DNA of 32,466 nucleotides from an uncultured Clostridia bacterium (GTDB taxonomy: Bacteria; Bacillota; Clostridia; Christensenellales; Aristaeellaceae). Shown one piece after another: positions 7,482-14,419 of the stretch. The position numbers were made by a program, and so were the translations under genes. A model generated the notes under the pieces. The model made no database searches. It was not told where the DNA came from and saw only the letters and a program-made list of their open reading frames with translations. Within the stretch, counting starts at the first letter, position 1. Every line of letters begins with the position of its first letter. The stretch is from contig CAMNCR010000189.1 of assembly GCA_946534455.1 (NCBI GenBank), positions 1 through 32,466 of the forward strand. The letters are read 5' to 3'.

Positions 7482-9458
7482 ATGAAGAAAAAGGAAAATG
7501 TGTTTCGCACCCTGGCCCGCTGGCTGGTCCGCTGGATCTTCGGACTGAGATACGAGGAGAAATGGTTCGGGCTGAAGGAGAAAAAGCCCGCCGAGGTCCA
7601 GTTCAAGGACGGTGTGCCGGATGACTCCGAGCTGATTGTCAGCCCCGGCAAGCAGATTCTGCACCGCTTCCTGGAACGGAAATTCGCGGTGTTTTCCGTG
7701 TTTGTTGTGCTGATCATGTTTGCGGTGGTCTTTATCGCGCCGCATTTCATGACCAAGTATTACGACGCCTTTACCGAGACCACGCAGAAGGACCTGCCGC
7801 CCACGCTGGACTTCATGAACGTTCCGGGAGAGCTGAAGGACAACATCAAAATGATCGACTCCTACAGCAGCTTCTCCGTGGGCCTTTCCAACGACGGCAA
7901 GGTCTATGTCTGGGGCATCGGCGGGATTGGCGCCACGGGCATTGACGTCAAGCAGATCCCCGAGGAGGTGCGCAGCGCGAAAATCGCCTACGTGGCCGCC
8001 GGACAGGATCACATCATCGCCATCGGCGAGGACGGCCGTTTCTATGGCTGGGGCAGCAACCGCTTCGGCCAGTTCGAGGCCACCGACATCGTGCGGGAAA
8101 ACCCGAATCTGGAGCCCATTCCGGAGGAAGTGAGCAGCGGCAGCCTGGATGTGAATCACATCAAAAAGGTGACCTGCGGCTATCAGGCCTCCGCCATTCT
8201 GATGGACGACGGCACGCTCTATATCTGGGGCAACAAGCAGACCTACGCGAACATGGATAAGTTCATCGGCCGGACGAACATACTGGACGTGGACTTCACG
8301 CTGAACTATGTGGTGGGCCTGGATGCCAAGCAGACCAGCGTGGTGACCGGCACCAAGGGCCTGTTTAACAAGGCCACCAGCACCATCGGCGGGACGAAGG
8401 CCGAAAAGATGTCCGACTTCCTGAACGGCCGGAAAATCAATGAGGTTCGGGCCACCACCACGAGCATCTGCCTGCTGCTGGACGATGGCAGCATCGCGCT
8501 GACCGGCGACTTCCAGTCGGACGTGGTGGATGTTCCGGCGCTGGAGGAAGGGGAGCGCTTTGTCGACATCCAGGCGGGCTCCTATCACTTCACCGGCCTG
8601 ACCAACCTGGGCCATGTCTATTCCTTCGGCGGCGACCACTACCGCCAGGCCGAGGCGCCCGAGGTCAACGGGGCGAAGAAAATCTATGCCGGCGCGTTCC
8701 AGAGCTACGCGGTGGATGAAAACGGGAAGCTGCTGGACAAATGGGGCCTGAAGGGCTATCTCTTCGGCACGGACGACCGGGGCGCGAACATCGCGGAGCG
8801 CGTCGTGGCCGGCGGCCGCATCACCATGACGGTGGGCGCGGTGGCCGTTATCATTGAGATTATCATCGGCGTCAGCATCGGCCTGATCGCGGGCTTCGCG
8901 GGCGGCTGGGTGGACATCTTCCTGATGCGTGTGGCGGAGGTGTTCAGCGCGATTCCGCTGTATCCCTTCATGCTGATTCTGAGCTCGCTGCTCTCCCGCG
9001 CCTCCATGACGACGGATCAGCGGCTGTACATGATCATGGTGATCCTGGGTATTCTGGGCTGGCCGGGCTTTGCCTACATCACCCGCGCGCAGGTGCTGGT
9101 GGCGAGGGAAAGCGAGTATGTCACCGCCGCCCAGGCGATGGGCGTCAAGCCGCTGCGGATCGCCTTCAAGCACATTCTGCCCAACATCGTTTCCGTGATT
9201 CTGGTGAACATGACGCTGAGCTTTGCCGCGTCCATGCAGACGGAGACCTCCCTGTCCTTCCTGGGCTTCGGCGTCAACTATCCGCAGCCCAGCTGGGGCA
9301 ACATGCTGTCCCGGGCCAGCAACGCGGTGGCCGCCATCAACTTCTGGTGGCAGTGGGTGTTTACGTCCGCCATTCTGATCATGACGACCGTGTGTATCAA
9401 CACCATCGGCGATACGCTGCGGGATGTTATGGATCCGAAGTCGTCCAACGATAAGTAA
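7482..9458 (+). CDS. ABC importer permease, DppC/OppC family, with an inserted RCC1-like beta-propeller
   Basis: 658 residues, more than twice the usual DppC length (about 280-310). Order: cytoplasmic N-tail (1-66), TM1 (about 68-88), an extracytoplasmic insertion (about 100-425), then a normal DppC transport domain beginning with LFGTDDRGANIAERVVAGGR (427-446), the family's GTDxxGRDxxSR signature. Five more helices follow. The EAA loop ESEYVTAAQAMGVKPLRIAFKHILPN lies at 543-568, and the end reads GDTLRDVMDPK. The insertion holds seven RCC1-like repeats (see the repeat entry). SD GGAGG lies 10 nt before the ATG at 7482. The frame is uninterrupted and G+C looks like its neighbours, so it is a real in-frame domain insertion and not an assembly or frameshift artefact. 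The inferred role of the propeller is docking of, or sensing by, the binding protein or ligand. Confidence 0.93.
   Translation: MKKKENVFRTLARWLVRWIFGLRYEEKWFGLKEKKPAEVQFKDGVPDDSELIVSPGKQILHRFLERKFAVFSVFVVLIMFAVVFIAPHFMTKYYDAFTETTQKDLPPTLDFMNVPGELKDNIKMIDSYSSFSVGLSNDGKVYVWGIGGIGATGIDVKQIPEEVRSAKIAYVAAGQDHIIAIGEDGRFYGWGSNRFGQFEATDIVRENPNLEPIPEEVSSGSLDVNHIKKVTCGYQASAILMDDGTLYIWGNKQTYANMDKFIGRTNILDVDFTLNYVVGLDAKQTSVVTGTKGLFNKATSTIGGTKAEKMSDFLNGRKINEVRATTTSICLLLDDGSIALTGDFQSDVVDVPALEEGERFVDIQAGSYHFTGLTNLGHVYSFGGDHYRQAEAPEVNGAKKIYAGAFQSYAVDENGKLLDKWGLKGYLFGTDDRGANIAERVVAGGRITMTVGAVAVIIEIIIGVSIGLIAGFAGGWVDIFLMRVAEVFSAIPLYPFMLILSSLLSRASMTTDQRLYMIMVILGILGWPGFAYITRAQVLVARESEYVTAAQAMGVKPLRIAFKHILPNIVSVILVNMTLSFAASMQTETSLSFLGFGVNYPQPSWGNMLSRASNAVAAINFWWQWVFTSAILIMTTVCINTIGDTLRDVMDPKSSNDK
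7845..8756 (+). repeat. Seven RCC1-like propeller repeats inside the DppC-like permease
   Basis: Residues 122-425 of the permease contain seven repeats of about 25-31 core residues, separated by linkers of varied length. Their pattern is (A)G-x-x-(H/S)-x-(V/I)-A-(L/V)-x-x-(D/N)-G-x-(V/L/F)-Y-x-W-G. Approximate positions are 124-150 (SVGLSNDGKVYVWG), 168-198 (IAIGEDGRFYGWG), 228-253 (AILMDDGTLYIWG), 268-294 (degenerate, VVGLDAKQTSVVTG), 320-343 (CLLLDDGSIALTG), 359-389 (FTGLTNLGHVYSFG) and 399-425 (YAVDENGKLLDKWG). Seven is the number of blades in the RCC1 fold, so the domain looks complete. Blades 4, 5 and 7 are the most diverged. Confidence 0.85.
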
Positions 9459-9474
9459 AGGAGGAGATGGAATC

Positions 9475-10488
9475 ATGCCTTTGCTCGAAGTCAAAAACCT
9501 TCATACCTTCTTTACGACCAAGAAAGGCATCGTGAAGGCGGTCAATGACGTATCCTATTCCCTGGAAGCGGGAAAAACCATCGGCATCGTCGGAGAGAGC
9601 GGATCCGGAAAGTCCGTTTCGGCCATGAGCATCCTGCAGCTGCTGGATGGAAACGGGTACATTGAGAGCGGCGAGATCCTGCTGGAGGGCAGGGATCTGA
9701 CGAAGCTTTCACAGAAAGAGATGTGCGAAATCCGCGGCAACGACATTTCCGTGATTTTCCAGGAGCCCATGACCAGCCTGAACCCTGTCTTCTCCGTGGA
9801 CCGGCAGCTGTCCGAGCCCTTCATGATTCATCAGGGCATGGATAAGAAGGAGGCGCATGAGAACGCGCTGAAGATGCTGTACGATGTGCAGATTCCGAAT
9901 CCGGAGGTCGTCATCAAGCAGTATCCCCATCAGCTGTCCGGCGGCATGCGCCAGCGGGTCATGATCGCCATGGCCCTGGCCTGCAAGCCGAAGATTCTGA
10001 TCGCGGACGAACCGACCACGGCGCTGGATGTGACCATTCAGGCCCAGATCCTCAAGCTGATGAACGATCTGAAGGAGACCACCGGCACGGCGATCATCTT
10101 CATTACCCACGATCTGGGCGTGATCAACGAAATGGCGGATGATGTGGCGGTCATGTACTGCGGCCAGGTGGTGGAGCAGGCGCCGGCCAAGGTGATTTTC
10201 CAGAATTGTGAGGAAAGCCATCCCTATACGGAGGGCCTGATGCTCTCCATTCCCCGGCTGGAAATCGAAAGCGACCGGCTGGAGCCCATCCCCGGCGTTG
10301 TGCCGCATCCGCTGGCGCTGCCCAAGGGCTGCAAGTTCGGACCGCGCTGCAAATACTGCACCCGGAAATGCATGGAAGAGGAGCCTCCGCTGACCCGGAT
10401 CAACGAGAACCAGGCGATCAGGTGCTTCTACCCCAACAAGGAGGAACGGAACAGTGCCAACCACAAAAAAATTACTGTCCATTACTAA
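9475..10488 (+). CDS. ABC importer ATPase, DppD/OppD family
   Basis: 337 residues, usual length. Walker A GESGSGKS (40-47), Q-loop FQEP with Gln96, signature LSGGMRQR (154-161), Walker B ILIADEPTTALD (174-185) and H-loop His212 are all present, so it should hydrolyse ATP. The C-terminal oligopeptide-type domain carries cysteines 286, 292, 295, 299 and 317. The pattern GCxFxxRC...C...C is known in DppD/OppD proteins, where four cysteines hold a [4Fe-4S] cluster. The start at 9475 is set by AAAGGAGG (9457-9464), which overlaps the upstream stop codon. A longer in-frame reading from 9424 would overlap the permease and has no SD. Its 3' end overlaps the next gene by 35 bp, which indicates translational coupling. 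Confidence 0.95.
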   Translation: MPLLEVKNLHTFFTTKKGIVKAVNDVSYSLEAGKTIGIVGESGSGKSVSAMSILQLLDGNGYIESGEILLEGRDLTKLSQKEMCEIRGNDISVIFQEPMTSLNPVFSVDRQLSEPFMIHQGMDKKEAHENALKMLYDVQIPNPEVVIKQYPHQLSGGMRQRVMIAMALACKPKILIADEPTTALDVTIQAQILKLMNDLKETTGTAIIFITHDLGVINEMADDVAVMYCGQVVEQAPAKVIFQNCEESHPYTEGLMLSIPRLEIESDRLEPIPGVVPHPLALPKGCKFGPRCKYCTRKCMEEEPPLTRINENQAIRCFYPNKEERNSANHKKITVHY

Positions 10489-12058
10489 TCTGAAAAAATA
10501 TTTTCCGGTGGCCAAAACTTCCATCTTCCAGAAGAATAAGCTGTATGTCCGGGCCAATGAGAATATTTCCATCGATATCTACGAGGGAGAAACGCTGGGC
10601 ATCGTGGGCGAATCCGGCTGCGGTAAATCCACGCTGGGCCGCGTGCTGCTTCAGCTTTATTCCCAGACGGCGGGCTGCACGCTGTACTACGGCGTGACGC
10701 TGGACGAGCTGACCCCGTCCTATGTCTACGACACGCTGAAGCATGAAGGGAAATACCGTCAGCAGCTGAGCCGCGCTACGGCGAAGGCGAAGGAGCTGCG
10801 CGAAAAGGTGGAGGCGGCCGGCGGAGAGGACGGCGCCGATTTCTACCTGCTGCAGGAGTGCAACATTGCCGAGTGCGAGGAGCAGACGCATCTGAGCAAC
10901 CTGGTGAAGATTCTGGGCGGGTTTTACGTCCGGGACGATCAGGAGGGCATCCGCCTGCTGATGGAGCTGTACACGGAAAATAAGAAGCGCAATCAGCTGC
11001 TGGACAACCGGAAAAAGCACCAGATCAACCAGGAGCATCTGGCGGACGAGGCCAGCAACGCCCAGGGCAGCAAGGCCAACTCTCTGAGCACCCGTCGGGA
11101 CCGCGCCGGAGCCGCCATGAGCGAGGCGGACAGGAAGGTGGCCGAGCAGGATCGGAAAATCGCGGAGCTGCGGACGAAGCTGGAGGCCGTCAAGGCGAAA
11201 TACCGGGATGACCCGGAATTTGCCCGCTACGAGGAAATGCTGGACAACGGAATCGACCTGGCGCGGCTGACGACTCAGGAGATGCGGTCGCTGCGGAAAA
11301 ACCTGCAGATCATCTTCCAGGATCCCTACTCCAGCCTGAACCCGCGCTTCACCGTGGGCCAGATCATCGAGGAGGGCCTGGTGACGCATCACTTCTTCAA
11401 GCACGGCTCCGCCAAGATGCGCGCCTATATTGTGGACACGATGGAAAAGTGCGGCCTGCAGGAGTACATGCTGCACCGCTATCCCCATCAGTTTTCCGGC
11501 GGCCAGCGCCAGCGCATCTGCATCGCGCGGGCCCTGGCGGTGCAGCCCAAGTTCGTGGTCTGCGATGAATGCGTTTCCGCGCTGGATGTGTCCATTCAGT
11601 CCCAGATCATTAACCTTCTGCAGGAGCTGAAGGAAAAGCAGAACCTGACCTATATGTTCATTTCCCACGACCTGTCCGTGGTGAAGTTTATCTCCGACCG
11701 GATTGCTGTCATGTATCTGGGCAGCATCGTGGAGCTGGCGGACAAGAAGACCATCTTCGACGATCCACGCCATCCCTATACGGTGGCGCTGCTGTCCTCC
11801 ATCCCCACCACGGAAGCGGATTCCGCGGAGAAGGAGAGGATCATCCTGGAGGGCAACATTCCCAGTCCGGTGAATCCTCCGGCGGGGTGCAAGTTCTGCA
11901 CGCGCTGCTATATGGCAACGGAAAAATGCCGCCGCGTACCCCCGGCGCTGGTCGAGATTGCCCCCAACCACTTCTGCGCCTGCCACTATCCGGAGCGGAA
12001 GCTGGATGAAAACAAGAACTTCCTTTTCAAGCTGAACGCTGAAAAGAAGGAGGCCTGA
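10454..12058 (+). CDS. ABC importer ATPase, DppF/OppF family, with a large internal insertion
   Basis: 534 residues, against about 310-330 for OppF. Walker A GESGCGKST (52-60) is followed by PxSG-like QTAGC (71-75). Then come about 190 extra residues (76-264) before homology resumes at GIDLARLTTQEMRSLRKNLQ (266-285) and the Q-loop FQDP (Gln289). Signature FSGGQRQR (347-354), Walker B FVVCDECVSALD (367-378, Cys where Pro is usual in DEP) and H-loop His405 are intact. Cysteines 479, 482, 485, 492, 508 and 510 make a C-terminal Fe-S-type cluster motif. The insertion is charged, with probable coiled coil at about 100-122 and 213-250. It starts with GTG at 10454 behind GGAGGAAC and overlaps dppD by 35 bp. 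It is probably active as one half of the ATPase dimer. Confidence 0.93.
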   Translation: MPTTKKLLSITNLKKYFPVAKTSIFQKNKLYVRANENISIDIYEGETLGIVGESGCGKSTLGRVLLQLYSQTAGCTLYYGVTLDELTPSYVYDTLKHEGKYRQQLSRATAKAKELREKVEAAGGEDGADFYLLQECNIAECEEQTHLSNLVKILGGFYVRDDQEGIRLLMELYTENKKRNQLLDNRKKHQINQEHLADEASNAQGSKANSLSTRRDRAGAAMSEADRKVAEQDRKIAELRTKLEAVKAKYRDDPEFARYEEMLDNGIDLARLTTQEMRSLRKNLQIIFQDPYSSLNPRFTVGQIIEEGLVTHHFFKHGSAKMRAYIVDTMEKCGLQEYMLHRYPHQFSGGQRQRICIARALAVQPKFVVCDECVSALDVSIQSQIINLLQELKEKQNLTYMFISHDLSVVKFISDRIAVMYLGSIVELADKKTIFDDPRHPYTVALLSSIPTTEADSAEKERIILEGNIPSPVNPPAGCKFCTRCYMATEKCRRVPPALVEIAPNHFCACHYPERKLDENKNFLFKLNAEKKEA

Positions 12059-12060
12059 AC

Positions 12061-12228
12061 GTGCGGCCATCGGAGGAAATGCGCAGGGAGCTGACGGAGG
12101 AGGAGGACCGGCTGGAAAAGAAGGATCCGGTCGCCATGTATCTCTCGGGGCTGCTGGTGATCGGGCTGCCCTGTCTGCTGCTGATCCTGCTGATCGTCGG
12201 CGTGACCCTGCTGCTGTTCGGCCGGTGA
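12061..12228 (+). CDS. Small single-pass membrane protein (55 aa), unknown
   Basis: GTG start 2 bp after the ATPase stop, with AAGGAGG about 8 nt upstream (12047-12053), so translation is well supported although the gene is short. The sequence begins with a charged stretch (SEEMRRELTEEEDRLEKKDP, residues 4-23). It ends with one helix of about 28 hydrophobic residues (MYLSGLLVIGLPCLLLILLI and onward) finishing in FGR. By the positive-inside rule the topology is ambiguous. It sits in the importer operon, so an accessory or regulatory subunit is possible. I recognise no family. Confidence 0.7.
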   Translation: MRPSEEMRRELTEEEDRLEKKDPVAMYLSGLLVIGLPCLLLILLIVGVTLLLFGR

Positions 12229-12259
12229 GGGAACGTGAAAGGGTCGAGAAAGAGAGCTT

Positions 12260-12874
12260 ATGGGCCTGTTTGACAGTTTTGCGGGGCCGGGGAAATCCTT
12301 CAGCGATCTGAAGAAATACGTCGAGGATTTCGAAATCACGGAGACCCGGGACCGAAAGGGGAGAGCCCGGAAGGAAGCCCGCTACATCGGGCCCTGGACC
12401 GTGCTGCGGGAGGCGGGCGGAATGACGCGGGTCCGCCTCTGGTCCGCGCTGGGCATGGCGGCCTGCCTGACGGCGGCCTATATCCGGATGCTGCTGCTGA
12501 ACCATCTGGTCAGCGGGCAGCTGCTGGTGATGCTGCCGCTGCTGGCAGGGCTGTTTCCGACGCTGTATCTGATCATGGGCGTGACGGCCCTTCCCTTCCG
12601 GGGAAGACCGATGCGCCGGGATCAGTACATGCACAGCTTCATCCGCTCCTTCCGGTCGGCAACGGCCGCGGGGGTGTGCGTGCTGGTGGGAGAAGCGGCG
12701 GCGCTGATTGCCAGGGCCATCGCCGGAGACTGGCTGTATCGCCCGGAGGACTGGCATTTCACGGTGCTGGGAATCTTCATCCTGGCCGCCGCGGCGGGCG
12801 TGATCGGGCTGCTGCGGGCGGTGGATGTGACGGAAAAGCCGAACAGCGCCTACCGGGACCCGAAAAAAACCTGA
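12260..12874 (+). CDS. Uncharacterised four-helix membrane protein of the importer operon
   Basis: 204 residues. The N-terminus is soluble (MGLFDSFAGPGKSFSDLKKY, then a KGRARKEARYIGPWTVL stretch, 1-55) and is followed by about four membrane helices: about 62-84, 90-112, 135-158 and 165-185. It ends in a polar tail, VTEKPNSAYRDPKKT. It lies 31 bp after the small membrane protein, with a modest SD (AGAGAG) before the ATG, and is the last gene before a strong terminator. No family recognised. Position suggests a function with, or assembly of, the unusual importer, but it could be unrelated. Confidence 0.8.
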   Translation: MGLFDSFAGPGKSFSDLKKYVEDFEITETRDRKGRARKEARYIGPWTVLREAGGMTRVRLWSALGMAACLTAAYIRMLLLNHLVSGQLLVMLPLLAGLFPTLYLIMGVTALPFRGRPMRRDQYMHSFIRSFRSATAAGVCVLVGEAAALIARAIAGDWLYRPEDWHFTVLGIFILAAAAGVIGLLRAVDVTEKPNSAYRDPKKT

Positions 12875-12890
12875 TGAAATGAAAAAGACG

Positions 12891-12916
12891 CCCCGCCGGA
12901 GATCACTCCGGCGGGG
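12891..12916. terminator. Bidirectional intrinsic terminator
   Basis: CCCCGCCGGAG (12891-12901) and CTCCGGCGGGG (12906-12916) pair perfectly around ATCA. On the plus strand TGCTTTGT follows. On the minus strand CGTCTTTTTCATTT follows, a good T-tract. It ends the importer operon and the converging DUF3048 gene. Confidence 0.9.
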
Positions 12917-12949
12917 TGCTTTGTAAAGGAGGGGTTATGAAGAAAGGAA

Positions 12950-14107
12950 TTATTCGTAGCTGATGCTCCGGTTCTGGGTCTGATAATCCATCATGATGAT
13001 CAGGGTGTGGCCGCGCTGCAGCTCGATCTCGTCGCCGTTCATGTCATAGAAAGCGGTGCGGTCCTGCAGGGTTTCGCGGTTCCAGACGCCGGGGATGTGA
13101 CGGCCGCCCATGAAGAACTCCGCGTTGCCGGTGCCGGTGACGGTGGGCAGCGGGCCGTCCGTGGTGGGATATTCGCAATCCATGAACTGCACAATCACGT
13201 TGGAGAAGGTTACGGGATTGCCGTGGGGAATGCCGGTGCCGCGCTTGAGCACGGGGTAGATTTCGTCATACAGCTCATCCTCGGTGGCGACGTCATCCAC
13301 GGAAACGTAGCGATAGTACAGGTTCTCCTCCTCATCGTACTCGATGATGCTGTGATAGGTCCGGTCGCCCCACTTGACATAGATGGTGCTGGCCTCATCG
13401 CCGTCCGCGGGCAGGGTGTCCGTGAAGCGGAAGGCATGGTTGGGCGCGGAGAAATCCTGGGGATAGACCTGGGTCATCAGGGAGGCGAGCATGGCGTAGG
13501 CGTTATGCGGACGGGCCATGACCTCGGTGTGATCCATGTACTTGTTCCAGGCCTTGGCGCCGGTGGTGCCGTCAAAGAGGAGGCCCTTCTGGTTCACGCC
13601 CAGGGACTTGAACTGATCATAGATATTGGTCTTCGTATACTGCTGACCGCCCCAGAAGATAAAGGCGGCATCCCACTCTTCCCGAATCCAGACGTGATTG
13701 ACGCGCGCGCTGCGAACCGGACCGACATAATCCGGAATCAGATCGGAAAAGAGGTTGCTGATGCGGGTCTCGCCGTGCTTGTACAGCGGGGTTTCATAGA
13801 CGATGTCCGCGTAGCTGGCGTTCCAGGGAGCCCGGTTGCCCATGCCGCCCTCATAGTTATCGATCTGCACCAGCGCGGGCGTGTACCGCCCGGTGACCGC
13901 CAGGCCGACGAAGTTATCCGGAATATCCATCTCGCTCAGGGTCAGGCCGGTGGTGGGGCTGACGTCGGGCTCGACGGGATTATCCCCGGTGGCATGAATC
14001 TGCACATCGCGGGTTTCAGCAGCGTTGATCATCGTGGGCTCTGCCAGGGACGCGGTCAGGGAACAGGCCAGGACGAGCGCCAGCAGCAGCGTGAACCATT
14101 TCCTCAA
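12950..14107 (-). CDS. DUF3048 (YerB-like) exported protein
   Basis: About 385 residues. The signal peptide (RKWFTLLLALVLACSLTASLA) has a hydrophobic core and an A-x-A-type end; an internal Cys is not in a convincing lipobox. The mature part matches the DUF3048 family: TPALVQIDNYEGG...RAPWNASYADIVYE, then ETRISNLFSDLIPDYVGPVRSAR, with the strongly conserved GPVRSAR. A second domain contains WNRETLQDRTAFYD, a typical YerB-C-like segment. Function is unknown; family members are exported, envelope-associated proteins of Firmicutes. The start is taken as TTG at 14107 because AAAAGGAG lies 9 nt upstream. The alternative TTG at 14116 sits directly against that SD. Its own promoter lies at 14160-14188. 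Confidence 0.88.
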   Translation of the reverse strand: MRKWFTLLLALVLACSLTASLAEPTMINAAETRDVQIHATGDNPVEPDVSPTTGLTLSEMDIPDNFVGLAVTGRYTPALVQIDNYEGGMGNRAPWNASYADIVYETPLYKHGETRISNLFSDLIPDYVGPVRSARVNHVWIREEWDAAFIFWGGQQYTKTNIYDQFKSLGVNQKGLLFDGTTGAKAWNKYMDHTEVMARPHNAYAMLASLMTQVYPQDFSAPNHAFRFTDTLPADGDEASTIYVKWGDRTYHSIIEYDEEENLYYRYVSVDDVATEDELYDEIYPVLKRGTGIPHGNPVTFSNVIVQFMDCEYPTTDGPLPTVTGTGNAEFFMGGRHIPGVWNRETLQDRTAFYDMNGDEIELQRGHTLIIMMDYQTQNRSISYE

Positions 14108-14159
14108 AAATATCAACTCCTTTTAACAAATTACAAACAATTATTAAGAAACCATGAAC

Positions 14160-14188
14160 AGAATATCACAGAAGCGTGCCTGTGTCAA
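14160..14188 (-). promoter_or_regulatory. Promoter of the DUF3048 gene
   Basis: On the minus strand a perfect TTGACA (14188-14183), 17-bp spacer, TATTCT (14165-14160). It lies back to back with the thiT promoter, 13 bp apart. Confidence 0.65.
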
Positions 14189-14201
14189 CAGAGAAAATGC
14201 C

Positions 14202-14230
14202 TTGACAAAGTTTTTTTTCATGGCTATAAT
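14202..14230 (+). promoter_or_regulatory. Consensus promoter of the thiT riboswitch transcript
   Basis: Perfect TTGACA (14202-14207), 17-bp spacer, perfect TATAAT (14225-14230). The start site is near 14237, just upstream of the riboswitch. A full-consensus promoter fits control exerted mainly by the downstream RNA element. Confidence 0.92.
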
Positions 14231-14250
14231 GACACCGTTCCGCCAGGAAC

Positions 14251-14340
14251 GTTCGCTGGGGGTGCCATTCCGGCTGAGAGGGCTTGCGCCCGACCCTTGG
14301 AACCTGATGTAGGTTATCCTACCGTAGGGAAGCGGCATGT
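14251..14340 (+). promoter_or_regulatory. TPP riboswitch aptamer (THI element)
   Basis: The conserved aptamer blocks occur in order: CTGGGGGTGCC (14256-14266), GGCTGAGA (14272-14279), ACCC then GAACCTGAT (14300-14308), and GTAGGGAAGCGG (14324-14335). P1 can form between CGCT (14254-14257) and AGCG (14331-14334). It binds thiamine pyrophosphate. The gene it controls is a thiamine uptake component, which agrees. The regulatory switch itself lies at 14327-14386. Confidence 0.96.
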
Positions 14341-14346
14341 CTGATA

Positions 14347-14386
14347 CCGTTTCCCGCATGCCCATCGGCATGTGGATTTTCTTTTT
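14347..14386 (+). terminator. TPP riboswitch expression platform: terminator with overlapping antiterminator
   Basis: CCGCATGCC (14354-14362) pairs with GGCATGTGG (14367-14375, one G-U) and is followed by ATTTTCTTTTT, an intrinsic terminator. The aptamer's 3' strand GGGAAGCGG (14327-14335) can instead pair with CCGTTTCCC (14347-14355, one G-U), which takes up the first bases of the terminator stem. TPP binding would lock P1 and let the terminator form, so thiamine sufficiency stops thiT transcription. Confidence 0.88.
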
Positions 14387-14419
14387 GGCGGAAACAAAAG
14401 AGAAACGGAGGAAGGAAAC

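Noticed and set aside
6993..9494. Minus-strand open frame (about 830 codons) opposite the two permeases
   Set aside because: Antisense shadow: His/Gln/Asp/Gly-rich and without hydrophobic segments or motifs, while the plus strand encodes clear permeases.
10472..12757. Minus-strand open frame (about 760 codons) opposite the OppF-like ATPase and downstream genes
   Set aside because: Antisense shadow across three plus-strand genes with proper SDs; no recognisable protein features.
13007..14344. Plus-strand open frame (445 codons) opposite the DUF3048 gene and into the TPP riboswitch
   Set aside because: Antisense shadow that would translate promoter and aptamer sequence.
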